Below are positions 17,787 to 27,469 of a stretch of 64,000 bases of DNA, piece by piece (position 1 is the stretch's first letter; each line of letters starts with the position of its first letter). A program made the position numbers and the translations under genes. The stretch comes from Salinisphaera orenii subsp. halophila YIM 95161 (GTDB lineage: Bacteria; Pseudomonadota; Gammaproteobacteria; Nevskiales; Salinisphaeraceae), in NCBI RefSeq assembly GCF_003732545.1, contig NZ_AYKF01000024.1, positions 1 through 64,000 of the forward strand. Direction: 5' to 3'. The notes beneath the pieces are model-generated. The model was not told the DNA's origin and ran no database searches. It saw only the letters and a list, made by a program, of their open reading frames with translations.

Positions 17787-19549
17787 CAGCCCGGCTGCGA
17801 GAACTGGATGTCGTGCAGGTTGCGGTAGTGGCCGCGCTGGTCCATCAACTCGCTGTGCGTGCCCTGCTCCACCAGCTCCCCGTCGTGCAGCACCACGATC
17901 CGGTCCGCGTCCTGGATCGTGGACAGTCGGTGCGCGATCACGAGCGTGGTGCGGTCGCGCATGAGCACCTCCAGGCCCTTCTGTATCGCCCGTTCCGACT
18001 CGGTATCCAGCGCCGAGGTCGCCTCGTCGAGAATCAGGATCGGCGAATCCTTCAGCAACGCGCGTGCAATCGCGATGCGCTGGCGCTGGCCGCCGGACAG
18101 CATGATGCCGTTCTGGCCGACGAGCGTGTCGTAGCCCTCGGGCAGCGACTCGATGAATTCGTGCGCGTAAGCCCGCCGCGCGGCGTCGATCACGGTCTCA
18201 CGGTCCGCGCCGCCGAGGGTGCCGTAGGCGATGTTGCCCGCAACCGTGTCGTTGAACAGCACCACGTTCTGATCGACGAGGCTGATCTGGGCGCGCAGAT
18301 CCGCCAGCCGGTACTCGGACAGTTCGTGCCCGTCCAGCCGGATGCTGCCGGCCTCGTAGTCGTAGAAACGCGGCAGCAGCGACAGCAGCGTCGACTTGCC
18401 GCTGCCGGAACGGCCGACGAAGGCCACCGTCTGGCCCGGTTCCACATCGAAGGTGATGTCGCGCAGGACATAGGCCTCGGTGTTCGGATAGCGAAACGCC
18501 ATCTCCGAGACCTGGATCTCGCCGCGCGCGCGGTCGATGGTCAGCCGGCCTGGATCGCGCTCCGCCGGCTCGTCCAGCAGCTCGAAGATCGCGCCCGCCG
18601 CCGCCATGCCGGCCTGAATGGTGGCGTTCACGCTGGTCAGGCGCTTGATCGGCTGCATCATCCCCATCATCGCGCCGAAGAAGGTCGCCAGATCGCCCGG
18701 CGACATCATGCCGCCGCCGGTGTCGCGCACGGCGATCGCGACCACGCAGGCCGCGGCGATCGCGGTGATGAACTGCAGCACCGGCACGCTGGCCGCGGTC
18801 GTGGTGGCCTTGCGCATCGACATGCGGCGGAAGCGCTCGTTGATGCGATCGAAGCTGTTGCGTTCGTGCTCCTCGCCGCCGAAGACCTTCACCACCCGCT
18901 GCCCGGTGAGCACCTCTTCGCTGATGTGCGTGATGTCGCCCATGGACTGCTGCATGGTCACGCTGTAGCGACGAAAGCGCTTGGAGACGTTGCTCACGAT
19001 CAGGGCGATGATGGGCCCGACCACGAAGACCACCATCGCCAGCGACCAGTTCACCCAGAACATCAGAAAGGTGAAGCCGATGATGCGCATGGTGTCCTGC
19101 ACCACGATCGTGATCGCGCTGGTCGCCGCCCCGGAGATCTGGCCGGTGTAATAGGTCAGCTTGGCCGTGGTCTTGCCGGTCGAGTGGTCGTCGAAAAAGC
19201 TCGTCGGCAGCTGCAGGAACTTGGCGAACACGTCCCGGCGCACGTGATAGATCACGCGGTTGGCGACCCACGACATGCCGTAGCTCGACAGGAAACCGAA
19301 CACGCCGCGCACCATCAGCAGTCCGAGCAGGAAGACCGGAATCCAGCGGATCATCCACGGGTCGCGATCCACGATCGAGCCGTCCAGCAGCGGCTTGAGG
19401 ATATAGATCAGCCCCGTATCGGCCGCGGCGTAGCCCACCATCCCGATCGCCGCGATACCGAGCCATTTCCGATGGGCCCAGGTATAGCGCAGCAGCCGCG
19501 GATAGATCTCGCGGACCGGCATGTCGGTATGAACTTTCTGGCGCGCCAA
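17786..19549 (-). CDS. msbA: lipid A export ATP-binding/permease protein MsbA
   Basis: A 587-residue homodimeric ABC exporter that flips lipid A-core across the inner membrane. Six transmembrane helices occupy about 1-330, followed by a nucleotide-binding domain with Walker A GRSGSGKST, signature LSGGQRQRIAIARAL and Walker B ILILDEATSALD. The start is TTG at 19549, supported by AGGAG (19555-19559) five bases upstream and inside the end of exbD; an in-frame ATG at 19522 is the alternative. It sits 2 bp after exbD and one base over lpxK, the classical msbA-lpxK pair. Confidence 0.95.
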   Translation of the reverse strand: MARQKVHTDMPVREIYPRLLRYTWAHRKWLGIAAIGMVGYAAADTGLIYILKPLLDGSIVDRDPWMIRWIPVFLLGLLMVRGVFGFLSSYGMSWVANRVIYHVRRDVFAKFLQLPTSFFDDHSTGKTTAKLTYYTGQISGAATSAITIVVQDTMRIIGFTFLMFWVNWSLAMVVFVVGPIIALIVSNVSKRFRRYSVTMQQSMGDITHISEEVLTGQRVVKVFGGEEHERNSFDRINERFRRMSMRKATTTAASVPVLQFITAIAAACVVAIAVRDTGGGMMSPGDLATFFGAMMGMMQPIKRLTSVNATIQAGMAAAGAIFELLDEPAERDPGRLTIDRARGEIQVSEMAFRYPNTEAYVLRDITFDVEPGQTVAFVGRSGSGKSTLLSLLPRFYDYEAGSIRLDGHELSEYRLADLRAQISLVDQNVVLFNDTVAGNIAYGTLGGADRETVIDAARRAYAHEFIESLPEGYDTLVGQNGIMLSGGQRQRIAIARALLKDSPILILDEATSALDTESERAIQKGLEVLMRDRTTLVIAHRLSTIQDADRIVVLHDGELVEQGTHSELMDQRGHYRNLHDIQFSQPG

Positions 19550-19551
19550 AA

Positions 19552-19953
19552 CTACTCCTGTGATCGCGTGGCGACGTCCACCCGGGCGAAACCGGCGGCC
19601 GCCGCAGCATCGAATACGCGCACGACCGCACCGTGTCGCGCATCGCGATCGGCGCGCACCCGCAATGCGCGATCCGGGTATTGTGCCCGCTGCGCGCGCA
19701 GCGACGCGACCAGCGCCTCGGCGGCGACCGACTCGCCGGCGACTTCAAAGCCGCCGCCGGGGGTCACGCGCACGTCGACGTGCGCCTCCTTGGTCGCGCC
19801 CGCATGGGCCGCCGGTGGCAACTCCAGCGCCAGCACGCGCTCGTCCGCGAACCGCGCCGATACTATGAAAAAGATCAGCAGAATGAACACGACGTCGATC
19901 AGCGGCGTCAGGTTCACCCGCGGCTCGGTATCGTCATTGCGGCCGAATCTCAT
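19552..19953 (-). CDS. exbD: ExbD/TolR-family transport protein
   Basis: A 133-residue protein with one N-terminal transmembrane helix (LIDVVFILLIFFIVSARF) that carries the essential Asp of the ExbD/TolR proton channel, then a periplasmic domain. With ExbB it uses the proton-motive force, typically to energise TonB. No tonB gene is adjacent. The pair next to msbA/lpxK/comEC is a recurring arrangement in gammaproteobacteria. It overlaps exbB by 4 bp. Confidence 0.93.
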   Translation of the reverse strand: MRFGRNDDTEPRVNLTPLIDVVFILLIFFIVSARFADERVLALELPPAAHAGATKEAHVDVRVTPGGGFEVAGESVAAEALVASLRAQRAQYPDRALRVRADRDARHGAVVRVFDAAAAAGFARVDVATRSQE

Positions 19954-20561
19954 CGCGCGGCCGCCGGCGATCCCTGCTCGGTGTCCATCAGCCGTACCGC
20001 CCAGCGCTCGAGCAGCAGCGCCCGCTCCGCCACGCAGCCGGTGAAATAACGATGCGCGGCCAGCGCGGGGATGGCCACGCAGAGGCCGGCCGCGGTCGTC
20101 AGCAGCGCCTGCCCGATACCGCCGGCCAGCCCGCCGGCCGCACCGGAGGCCTCCAGCGCGGCGAAGACGTCGATCATGCCGGCGACCGTGCCCAGCAGAC
20201 CCAGCAGGGGCGCGATCGCCGCGATCGTGCCCAGCGTGTTGAGATAGCGCGACATGTCATGGGCGGCGCGGCGCCCGGCCTCTTCGATGCGTTCGCGGCG
20301 CTGATCGGGCGACGCCCCGCGCGACGCCGCGACCGCCGCCCACACCTGCCCCAGCGGGCTGTGCGCGGCCAGTGCCTCGCGATCCGAGGCACTCAGCGCG
20401 CCGGCGCGCGCGATCCGGGCGAGCTGACCGGTCAGGGCGGGCGGCGCGACCCGCGTCGCCCGCAACGCCCAGGCGCGTTCGATCACGATCGCCAGCCCGA
20501 GCACCGAGCACAGCAGGATCGGCAGCATCAGCCACCCGCCGGCCATCGTCATCTGCCCCAT
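19950..20561 (-). CDS. exbB: ExbB/TolQ/MotA-family proton channel protein
   Basis: A 203-residue inner-membrane protein with three transmembrane segments: one N-terminal (WLMLPILLCSVLGLAIVI), and a pair after a cytoplasmic loop (TIAAIAPLLGLLGTVAGMID and QALLTTAAGLCVAIPALA). The conserved LLGLLGTV segment and a Thr/Ala-rich third helix are MotA/ExbB hallmarks. It forms the channel with ExbD, encoded immediately downstream with a 4-bp overlap. comEC ends 94 bp upstream. Confidence 0.94.
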   Translation of the reverse strand: MGQMTMAGGWLMLPILLCSVLGLAIVIERAWALRATRVAPPALTGQLARIARAGALSASDREALAAHSPLGQVWAAVAASRGASPDQRRERIEEAGRRAAHDMSRYLNTLGTIAAIAPLLGLLGTVAGMIDVFAALEASGAAGGLAGGIGQALLTTAAGLCVAIPALAAHRYFTGCVAERALLLERWAVRLMDTEQGSPAAAR

Positions 20562-20655
20562 GCGTCGTGCTCCCTTAGATCAGACGCGCACCGGAGCCAA
20601 GCCGGCACGCTCGCGCAGGCATCATAGTCGTCGCCCACGGGCCGCGGCCAGCGGG

Positions 20656-22986
20656 TCACGGCACCTGCCAGAGCCGCGGGTGCTGGTCACGCCAGCGGGT
20701 GACACGGATCGCGCGTTCCGCACTGCCGGGTACGGCCACCCTCAGCGCCCCGCCCGTCGCCGTGCCGATGCGCTGCGCGCCGACAGCCGAGAGCCGTTCG
20801 CGCACGCCCTCGGTGGGAAATCCCCAGCGATTGCGCCAGCCGGCGGAGATCAGCGCAAATCGCGGCCGCACGGCTTCGAGGAAGGCCGAACTGGAGGAGC
20901 TGTCGCTGCCGTGATGTCCGACCACGAGCACCTCGCCGGCGAGCGCCTCCCCATTGCGGGCGATCAGGCGCGCCTCACCCGCGGCGTCCAGATCGCCGGT
21001 GAGTAGCACCCGCCCGCCGGGCGAAGCGATGCGCAACACGCAGGAGCGTCCGTTGGTATCCGCGGCCGCCGCACGCTCGGCCCGTGTCGGATACAACACC
21101 TGAAAGTCGACGCCGTTCCAGCGCCATTGCTGTCCGGCCACGCAGGGGCTGTCGCCGCCCGCGCCCTGCCATCGGACCACCTCGAGTTCGCGGACGATGG
21201 CTGCCGCCCCGCCCCGATGATCGAGATCGGCGTGACTGATGAGCAGGCGATCCACCCGGGGGCGACCGACGTGGCGCAGATACGGCACCACGATGGCCTC
21301 GCCGGTATCGAAGCCGGTCCGATAGGCCGGCCCGGCGTCGAAGACCAGCGTGTGTTCCCGGGTGCGAACGACCACGGCCAGCCCCTGGCCGACGTCGAGG
21401 ACGGTCACGCGATAGGCTTCCTGCGGAATGCGTTGATCGGCGGGCTGCCAGCCGATCAAGGCCGGCAGCAGCAGCGCGGCACCCGCCCAGCGCCCCGGCA
21501 GGCCGCGCGGTAGCAGCAACAGTGCGATTCCCGCGATCGCAAGCAGCAGCGCGGCCACGCCGGGCAGCGTCAGATGAACCGCGGCCAGCGGCCAGTCGGC
21601 GACCCATGCCAGCCCCTGCCAGCCCGCTCCGAGAAGCCACGCCGCCCCCGTCAGCAAGGGTCCGCCGGCTGCCGGCCAGGCGAGCGCCAGGGCCGTGAGC
21701 GTCAGCAGCGCGGGCACCACGACCACCGCGAGCGGGATCAGCAGGGCGTTGACCACCGGCGCGACCATCGACGCCTGCTCGAAGAACCAGAGCGTCAACG
21801 GCGTCAGACCGGCGATGAGCGCGAGCTGGATATGACCGAAGGCCAGCCAGCGCCCCCGGCGCGGGCCGCTCGCGGCGATATAGAGCAGCCACGCCACGGC
21901 CCCGAACGACAGCCAGAACCCGGGCGCGATCACCGAAGCCGGGTCCCAGAAAAGCACTGCGATGGCGGCGAAGGCGAGCGTGCGCGACGGTGCCACATCC
22001 CGCCGCAGCGCCATGACGGCGAGCGCAACGGCAACCATGACCAGCGCACGCTGGGTCGGCAGCGCCAGACCGGCGAGCGCGGCGTAGCCGGCCGCACCCA
22101 CGAAGGCTGCCGCGGCCGCCAGACGATGCGCCGACCAACCCGGCGCCACCCGAAGCGCCAGCCAGCGCGCCAGAAAGAACAGCACGCCCGCGATCAGGCC
22201 GATGTGCAACCCGGAAATGGCGACCAGGTGGCTGGTTCCCGTGGCCCGCAGCACCGCCCACTGGGCGTCGCTGATCGCATCGCGTGCGCCCAGCGTCAAG
22301 GCCTCGATCAGGCCACGCGCCGGCGCATCCCCCAGTATCCGATCCAGCCGCCGCAGCGCCAGGGCGCGCAGTCGGTCGAGCGACATCGAAGCGGCCCGAT
22401 CGCAGTCTCCGGCCTCGCGCACGTAACCGGTGGCGTCGATGCGTTCGCGCCAGAGCCACGCCTCGTAATCGAAGGTGCCCGGGTTCGCCGAGCCGTGCGG
22501 GGTCTCCCACTTCACCGTGGCCCGCACGCAGTCGCCCGGCAACAGCGCGGGCGGGTCGTCGTACCAGGACAGACGCACCCGATACGGGGCGACGTCGCGC
22601 GCCAGCACGAAGCGACTGCGAAAGGCCTCATGGCTGACGAGTCCAGACACGCGTCCCACGACGGTGGCGGTCTCCCCGCTGCGTTCGACCGGCAGGCGCG
22701 CGTCGAGTCGATGCGCGACGTCCAGGCTCGCCCACAGCGCCGCGACCAGAGCGGCGGCGAGCAACGCCCGGCCGGGAAAACGCGGCAGACAGCACAGAAG
22801 CCCCGCCAACGGCAGTAGCGGCGCGATCGGCGTCTGCCACAGGTAGACACCGCCGGTAGCGCCGATACAGGCCAGTGCGAGCAGCCGCGGATCCCGGGCA
22901 TAGCGGGCGAGCACCCCGTGCCGCCCGCGGTCGGGGTCCAGCTGTGCGTTGTCGTCGCCCCGCCCCATCGTCGGCCGCCCGTTCAT
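20656..22986 (-). CDS. comEC: DNA internalisation protein ComEC/Rec2
   Basis: A 776-residue polytopic inner-membrane channel protein for uptake of single-stranded DNA in natural transformation. An N-terminal DUF4131-like soluble segment is followed by the competence domain with many hydrophobic helices (about 200-500) and a C-terminal metallo-beta-lactamase-like domain. The metal ligands lie in SHADLDHRGG and VVGHHGSDSSS, and DVGQG opens the domain. Length is typical. With the pilB at 2429 it is one of two genes here that could support transformation. It precedes exbB in the same direction. Confidence 0.94.
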   Translation of the reverse strand: MNGRPTMGRGDDNAQLDPDRGRHGVLARYARDPRLLALACIGATGGVYLWQTPIAPLLPLAGLLCCLPRFPGRALLAAALVAALWASLDVAHRLDARLPVERSGETATVVGRVSGLVSHEAFRSRFVLARDVAPYRVRLSWYDDPPALLPGDCVRATVKWETPHGSANPGTFDYEAWLWRERIDATGYVREAGDCDRAASMSLDRLRALALRRLDRILGDAPARGLIEALTLGARDAISDAQWAVLRATGTSHLVAISGLHIGLIAGVLFFLARWLALRVAPGWSAHRLAAAAAFVGAAGYAALAGLALPTQRALVMVAVALAVMALRRDVAPSRTLAFAAIAVLFWDPASVIAPGFWLSFGAVAWLLYIAASGPRRGRWLAFGHIQLALIAGLTPLTLWFFEQASMVAPVVNALLIPLAVVVVPALLTLTALALAWPAAGGPLLTGAAWLLGAGWQGLAWVADWPLAAVHLTLPGVAALLLAIAGIALLLLPRGLPGRWAGAALLLPALIGWQPADQRIPQEAYRVTVLDVGQGLAVVVRTREHTLVFDAGPAYRTGFDTGEAIVVPYLRHVGRPRVDRLLISHADLDHRGGAAAIVRELEVVRWQGAGGDSPCVAGQQWRWNGVDFQVLYPTRAERAAAADTNGRSCVLRIASPGGRVLLTGDLDAAGEARLIARNGEALAGEVLVVGHHGSDSSSSSAFLEAVRPRFALISAGWRNRWGFPTEGVRERLSAVGAQRIGTATGGALRVAVPGSAERAIRVTRWRDQHPRLWQVP

Positions 22987-23072
22987 CCGCGCGAATGCGC
23001 CTGCCCCGGAACCTTCACATTACACGAGGCCGGCGGCAACGCAGCACGGAGCGCCGTGGGTCGCGGCGAACG

Positions 23073-23783
23073 TCAGGCCAGGTCGGACAGCTCCGCGGGC
23101 GCCAGGCGACCATCCGACAGGGTCCAGACCTGATCCATGCGCTGGGCCAGCGTGCGGTCGTGGGTGACCATGACCAGACTGGTATCCAGCGACTCGTTGA
23201 GTTCGAGCATCATGTCGAACACGCTCGCCGCGGTGCGATGGTCGAGATTGCCGGTCGGCTCGTCGGCCAGGATGCAGGCGGGCCGCGTGACCAGGGCGCG
23301 CGCGACCGCGGCACGCTGGCGCTCGCCGCCGGACAGTTCCGTCGGCTTGTGCTCCAGCCGATCGCCCAGCCCCACGCGCTCGAGCAGTTCGCGGGCGGTC
23401 TGCAGCGCCGGCCCCGTGGGCCCGCGCCGTATCAGCAGCGGCATCGCCACGTTCTGGACCGTGGTGAACTCCGGCAACAGATGATGAAACTGATAGATGA
23501 AGCCCAGTTTTTCGTTGCGCAACCGGCCGCGGGCGGCGTTCGACAGTCGCGTCATGTCGTGCCCGCCGATGCGGATCTCGCCGCTGCTGGGCGTGTCCAG
23601 CCCCCCGAGCAGATGCAGCAGCGTCGACTTGCCCGAGCCGGAGGCGCCGATCACCGCGATACGCGCCCCGGGGGCGACCTCCAGGTCGATGTCGCGCAGA
23701 ACCGTGACCGGCTCGCGAACCTCGCTGAACAGCTTCGACAGACGGTGACAGGACAGTACCGGTGTGGCGCTCGCATCACTCAT
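23073..23783 (-). CDS. lolD: lipoprotein-releasing system ATPase LolD
   Basis: A 236-residue ABC ATPase that powers extraction of outer-membrane lipoproteins from the inner membrane. It has Walker [10 protein letters not shown], the LolD-specific [10 protein letters not shown] after the Q-loop, signature LSGGERQR and Walker [13 protein letters not shown]. It overlaps the permease gene upstream by 8 bp, so the two are translationally coupled. Confidence 0.96.
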   Translation of the reverse strand: MSDASATPVLSCHRLSKLFSEVREPVTVLRDIDLEVAPGARIAVIGASGSGKSTLLHLLGGLDTPSSGEIRIGGHDMTRLSNAARGRLRNEKLGFIYQFHHLLPEFTTVQNVAMPLLIRRGPTGPALQTARELLERVGLGDRLEHKPTELSGGERQRAAVARALVTRPACILADEPTGNLDHRTAASVFDMMLELNESLDTSLVMVTHDRTLAQRMDQVWTLSDGRLAPAELSDLA

Positions 23784-25026
23784 AGCGCAGGGCCTCCGCC
23801 GGCTGCACGCGCGCCGCGCGCCAGGCCGGGTAGAGCGTCGACAGGAAGGACAGCACCAGCGACAGCGCCGCGATGCGGAGGACGTCGGTCTGGTGCAGTT
23901 CGGCCTTGAGCTGGCTGATGTAGTAGACGTCCGCGGAAAGCAGATCGGTGTTCAGCAGGCTCTCGAGCATGGGCACGATGTGCTCGATGTTGATCGACAG
24001 CAGCACGCCGAGCGCCACGCCGAGCACGGTGCCGATCACCCCGATCAGCGAGCCCTGGACCATGAAGATGGCCATGACCGAACGCGGCGTGAGCCCGAGC
24101 GTTCGCAGGATGGCGATGTCGCCCTGCTTGTCGGTGACCACCATCACCAGCATGGAGACGATGTTGAAGGCCGCCACGGCGATGATCAGGCTGAGGATGA
24201 TGAACATCACGGTCTTCTCGGTGGCGATCGCCTGGAAGAAATTGGCGTGCTGACGCGTCCAGTCGGAGACGCGCTTGCCGGGATCGAGTGTGGCCTCGAG
24301 TTGCCGGGTGACATCGGGCGCGTCGAACATGTCGGTCAGATGCAGCCGCAGGCCGGTCACGCCCTCGCCCATGTGGTAGAGCGTCGCGGCATCCTCCATG
24401 TGGATCATGACCATGCCGCGGTCGTACTCGTACATGCCGACCTTGAACACGCCACCCACGGTGAACCGCCGAAAGCGCGGCACGATGCCCGCCGGCGTGA
24501 TGTTGGCCTTCGGGATCATCAAGTCCACCTTGTCGCCGACGCCGACACCGAGCAGAGCCGCGAGCTCCGCACCGATGACTATCCGATATTCGCCGGCTTC
24601 CAGCGAATCGAAGCTGCCGGCGACCATGTGGTCGGCGACGTCGGAGACCTCGGTCTCCTGTGCCGGCAACACGCCGCGGATGAGCGTGCCCGACATATTG
24701 CGTCCGCTGCGCAGCATGCCCTCGCCACTGATATAGGGCGCCGCACCGTTGACGTCCGGCAGCCGCTCGTTGACCTGGGTCTTGAGTTCGCTCCAGTCCT
24801 GGAGCGCGTTCCGGCTGGAGGAGATCTCCACGTGCGAGGCCATGCCCAGGATTCGATCGCGCAGCTCGGCCTCGAACCCGTTCATCACCGACAGCACCGT
24901 GATCAGCAGCATCACCGCCAGCGCGATGCCGCCCATGGAGATCGACGAGATGAAGGAGATGAAGTGGTTGCGACGCTTGGCCCGCGTGTACTTCAGGCCG
25001 ACGTAGAGTTCGAGGGGTCTAAACAT
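23776..25026 (-). CDS. lolC: lipoprotein-releasing system permease LolC/LolE
   Basis: A 416-residue MacB/FtsX-type permease with an N-terminal transmembrane helix ([19 protein letters not shown]), a large periplasmic domain (about 50-265) and three C-terminal helices ending in [20 protein letters not shown], the usual LolC/E terminus. Only one such permease is present beside lolD, whereas enterobacteria and Pseudomonas encode both LolC and LolE. It may be a single fused-function LolF-type permease, or a partner gene lies elsewhere. Confidence 0.92.
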   Translation of the reverse strand: MFRPLELYVGLKYTRAKRRNHFISFISSISMGGIALAVMLLITVLSVMNGFEAELRDRILGMASHVEISSSRNALQDWSELKTQVNERLPDVNGAAPYISGEGMLRSGRNMSGTLIRGVLPAQETEVSDVADHMVAGSFDSLEAGEYRIVIGAELAALLGVGVGDKVDLMIPKANITPAGIVPRFRRFTVGGVFKVGMYEYDRGMVMIHMEDAATLYHMGEGVTGLRLHLTDMFDAPDVTRQLEATLDPGKRVSDWTRQHANFFQAIATEKTVMFIILSLIIAVAAFNIVSMLVMVVTDKQGDIAILRTLGLTPRSVMAIFMVQGSLIGVIGTVLGVALGVLLSINIEHIVPMLESLLNTDLLSADVYYISQLKAELHQTDVLRIAALSLVLSFLSTLYPAWRAARVQPAEALRYE

Positions 25027-25103
25027 GGCGGCGCATTAAAGCATAATGAGCCCGCACGACGCAGCGCGGCGGCGCGCCGTACGGGGCCATCGGAAAATCA
25101 GTC

Positions 25104-25505
25104 ATGCGCATGAGAACGTTACATCGGCCGATAGTTCAGATCGGGCTGGGAATCGGCGCGGCACTCGTGCTCCTCGCCGGGGCGAGCACGAAGGCGGCAG
25201 CGGACGACTACGGCGCCGGGCCGACGCCGCCGCGCGCCACGACTGCGCCGCCGTCCTCTCCGGCCGCGCCGGCGGTGCGGCCGCAGCCGCCCTCGACCCC
25301 ACCCCGCGGCACATCCATGGCCCGCGTCGAGCGCGAGTACGGAGAGCCGCGCCGTCGCCACGCGCCCGTCGGCCAGCCGCCGATCACGCGCTGGGATTAT
25401 CCTGCCTACCGGCTCTATTTCGAACACGATCGGCTGATACACGCCTTGGTGCCGGCCGCTCCGGCGCCCGTGACCCACCGCGACGAACTCGCGGGGCCGC
25501 GGTGA
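25104..25505 (+). CDS. small exported conserved protein of unknown function
   Basis: A 133-residue protein with a signal peptide (basic start, hydrophobic stretch IGLGIGAALVLLAGAST, likely cleavage after the AAA near residue 33), a Pro/Ala-rich linker (about 40-65) and a conserved small domain. The domain reads MARVEREYGEP, then APVGQPPITRWDYPAYRLYFEHDRLIHALV. Similar small gammaproteobacterial proteins with a GEP...PPITRW.YP...YFE pattern exist; I recall them but know no function. It is divergent from lolC and its stop overlaps the next start by 4 bp (GTGA), so it is coupled to agmatine deiminase. Confidence 0.75.
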   Translation: MRMRTLHRPIVQIGLGIGAALVLLAGASTKAAADDYGAGPTPPRATTAPPSSPAAPAVRPQPPSTPPRGTSMARVEREYGEPRRRHAPVGQPPITRWDYPAYRLYFEHDRLIHALVPAAPAPVTHRDELAGPR

Positions 25506-26536
25506 ACGCGCGCCGACTCCCGCCGGAATGGGCGCCGCAGGCCGCCATGCTGCTGGTCTGGCCGCGGTCGGCGGGCGACTGGGGCGGGGGCCTGGCGGCC
25601 GCCCGCGACACCATCGCCGCGATGGCCGCCGTCCTCGCCGAGCGCCAGGCCGTGATCCTGGTGGCCGCGGACGCCGAATGCCGGCAGAGCATCGACGGCC
25701 ATCCGCGGCTGCGCGCCGCGGTCCCGCCGGTCGTGATCGACGCGCCGAACGACGACATCTGGGTCCGGGACACCGGCCCGCTGACCGTGTTCGACGACGA
25801 GCGCGTGTTCGTCGATTTTCGCTTCGACGGCTGGGGCGGACGTTTTTCGGCGCTCAACGACGACCGCCTGACCGTCACCCTGCACGCCGCGGGGGTGCTC
25901 GGCCGCGGCACGCTCGAACGGCGTTCGGCCGTGCTCGAGGGCGGCAGCATCGAAGCCAGCGGCACCGGCGCGCTGCTGACTACCGAACGCTGTCTGCTCG
26001 CCGGCCGGCGCAATGCCGGGCTCGGCCGCGGGGGTGTGGAGGCTATGCTCGGCGACGCCTTCGGCGCGACCACGATCCACTGGCTCGCCCACGGCGATCT
26101 CATCGGCGACGACACCGACGGCCACATCGACACCCTCGCCCGCTTCGTCGCGGTGGATACGATCGCCTATCAGGGCTGCGCTGACGAGAGCGACCCGCAT
26201 TTCGAATCGCTGACCGCCATGCGGCGCGAGCTCGAGGCGCTGCGCGCCCCCGACGGCACCGCCTATCGACTCATCGAACTGCCCCTGCCCGCGCCGATCC
26301 ACGACCCCGACGACGGCCATCGGCTGCCCGCCGGCTACGCCAACTTCGTCATCGCCAACGGCTGCGTGCTGATCCCGGCCTTCGACGACCCCGCCGACGC
26401 CGTGGCCCGGCAGCGGCTGGCCGACTGCTTTCCCGAGCGCGAGATCATCCCCATCGACAGCCGCGCCTTGATCCGCCAGCACGGCGGCCTGCACTGTGCG
26501 TCCATGCAGATTCCCGCCGAGACCGCCCATGGCTGA
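25502..26536 (+). CDS. aguA: agmatine deiminase
   Basis: A 344-residue guanidine-modifying enzyme that hydrolyses agmatine to N-carbamoylputrescine and ammonia. Catalytic features of the family are present: NDDIWVRDTGP (83-93), the EGGSIE segment (146-151), the general base His208 in DTDGHID, and nucleophile Cys332 in HGGLHC. The start is GTG at 25502, coupled to the preceding gene by GTGA. The stop overlaps the amidase start by 8 bp, so agmatine-to-putrescine conversion is encoded as a unit. A peptidyl-arginine deiminase role is less likely given the partner. Confidence 0.93.
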   Translation: MNARRLPPEWAPQAAMLLVWPRSAGDWGGGLAAARDTIAAMAAVLAERQAVILVAADAECRQSIDGHPRLRAAVPPVVIDAPNDDIWVRDTGPLTVFDDERVFVDFRFDGWGGRFSALNDDRLTVTLHAAGVLGRGTLERRSAVLEGGSIEASGTGALLTTERCLLAGRRNAGLGRGGVEAMLGDAFGATTIHWLAHGDLIGDDTDGHIDTLARFVAVDTIAYQGCADESDPHFESLTAMRRELEALRAPDGTAYRLIELPLPAPIHDPDDGHRLPAGYANFVIANGCVLIPAFDDPADAVARQRLADCFPEREIIPIDSRALIRQHGGLHCASMQIPAETAHG

Positions 26537-27413
26537 CACCCGCATCCGGCGCGTGGCCGTCGCGCAGTACGCCTGCACGCCCGAGCCCGCGACCAACCTG
26601 GACACCGCCGTGGCCCATATCCAGCGCGCTGGCGAGGCCGGCGCCGATCTCGTGCTGCTGCCGGAGCTGCACAACACGCCCTACTTCTGCCAGCGCGAGG
26701 ACCCGGCCGGCTTCGACCTGGCCGAGCCGATCCCCGGGCCCTCGACCGAGCGGCTGGCGAAAGCCGCCCGCACCGCCGGGGTGGTGGTCGTGGCCTCGCT
26801 GTTCGAACGCCGCGCCCCCGGGCTGTATCACAACACCGCGGTGGTGCTCGACCGCGACGGTCGCATCGCCGGCCACTACCGCAAGATGCACATTCCGGAC
26901 GATCCCGAATACTACGAGAAGTACTACTTCACGCCCGGCGATCTCGGCTTCACCCCCATCGACACGTCCATCGGCCGGCTCGGCGTGCTGGTCTGCTGGG
27001 ACCAGTGGTACCCGGAGGCCGCGCGGCTGATGGCGCTGGCCGGCGCGGAGATGCTGATCTATCCCTCCGCGATCGGCTGGGACGACGCCACCGACGACGC
27101 CGACGAGCAGGCGCGCCAGCTCGCCGCCTGGCAGGGCGTGCAGCGCGGCCACGCCATCGCCAACACCCTGCCCGTGATCGCCTCCAACCGGGTCGGCGTC
27201 GAGGGCGACGAGGACACCGAGATCCGTTTCTGGGGCCACAGCTTCGTGTTCGGCCCCCAGGGCGAAACCCTGGCCGAGGCCGGCGAAGGCGCCGAACTGC
27301 TCATGGCCGACATCGACACGACGCGCACCGAGACCCTGCGCCGCGTCTGGCCCTTTCTGCGCGACCGCCGAATCGACGCCTTCGGCGAGCTGACGCGGCG
27401 TTTCCGCGACTGA
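26529..27413 (+). CDS. aguB: N-carbamoylputrescine amidase
   Basis: A 294-residue nitrilase-superfamily amidase that cleaves N-carbamoylputrescine to putrescine, carbon dioxide and ammonia. The catalytic triad is visible: Glu46 (LLPELH), Lys119 (HYRKMHIPDD) and Cys156 (VCWDQWYPE). The YRKMHIPDDP and GYSAxxx-free WDQWYPE segments are the pattern of AguB rather than general nitrilases. The start at 26529 overlaps the aguA stop by 8 bp. mfd begins 56 bp downstream. Confidence 0.94.
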   Translation: MADTRIRRVAVAQYACTPEPATNLDTAVAHIQRAGEAGADLVLLPELHNTPYFCQREDPAGFDLAEPIPGPSTERLAKAARTAGVVVVASLFERRAPGLYHNTAVVLDRDGRIAGHYRKMHIPDDPEYYEKYYFTPGDLGFTPIDTSIGRLGVLVCWDQWYPEAARLMALAGAEMLIYPSAIGWDDATDDADEQARQLAAWQGVQRGHAIANTLPVIASNRVGVEGDEDTEIRFWGHSFVFGPQGETLAEAGEGAELLMADIDTTRTETLRRVWPFLRDRRIDAFGELTRRFRD

Positions 27414-27469
27414 AGCACGCACGGCCAGTCGTCTCGAGCGCGGGTCTGTGCAATAATCCGCGCCCTCAA

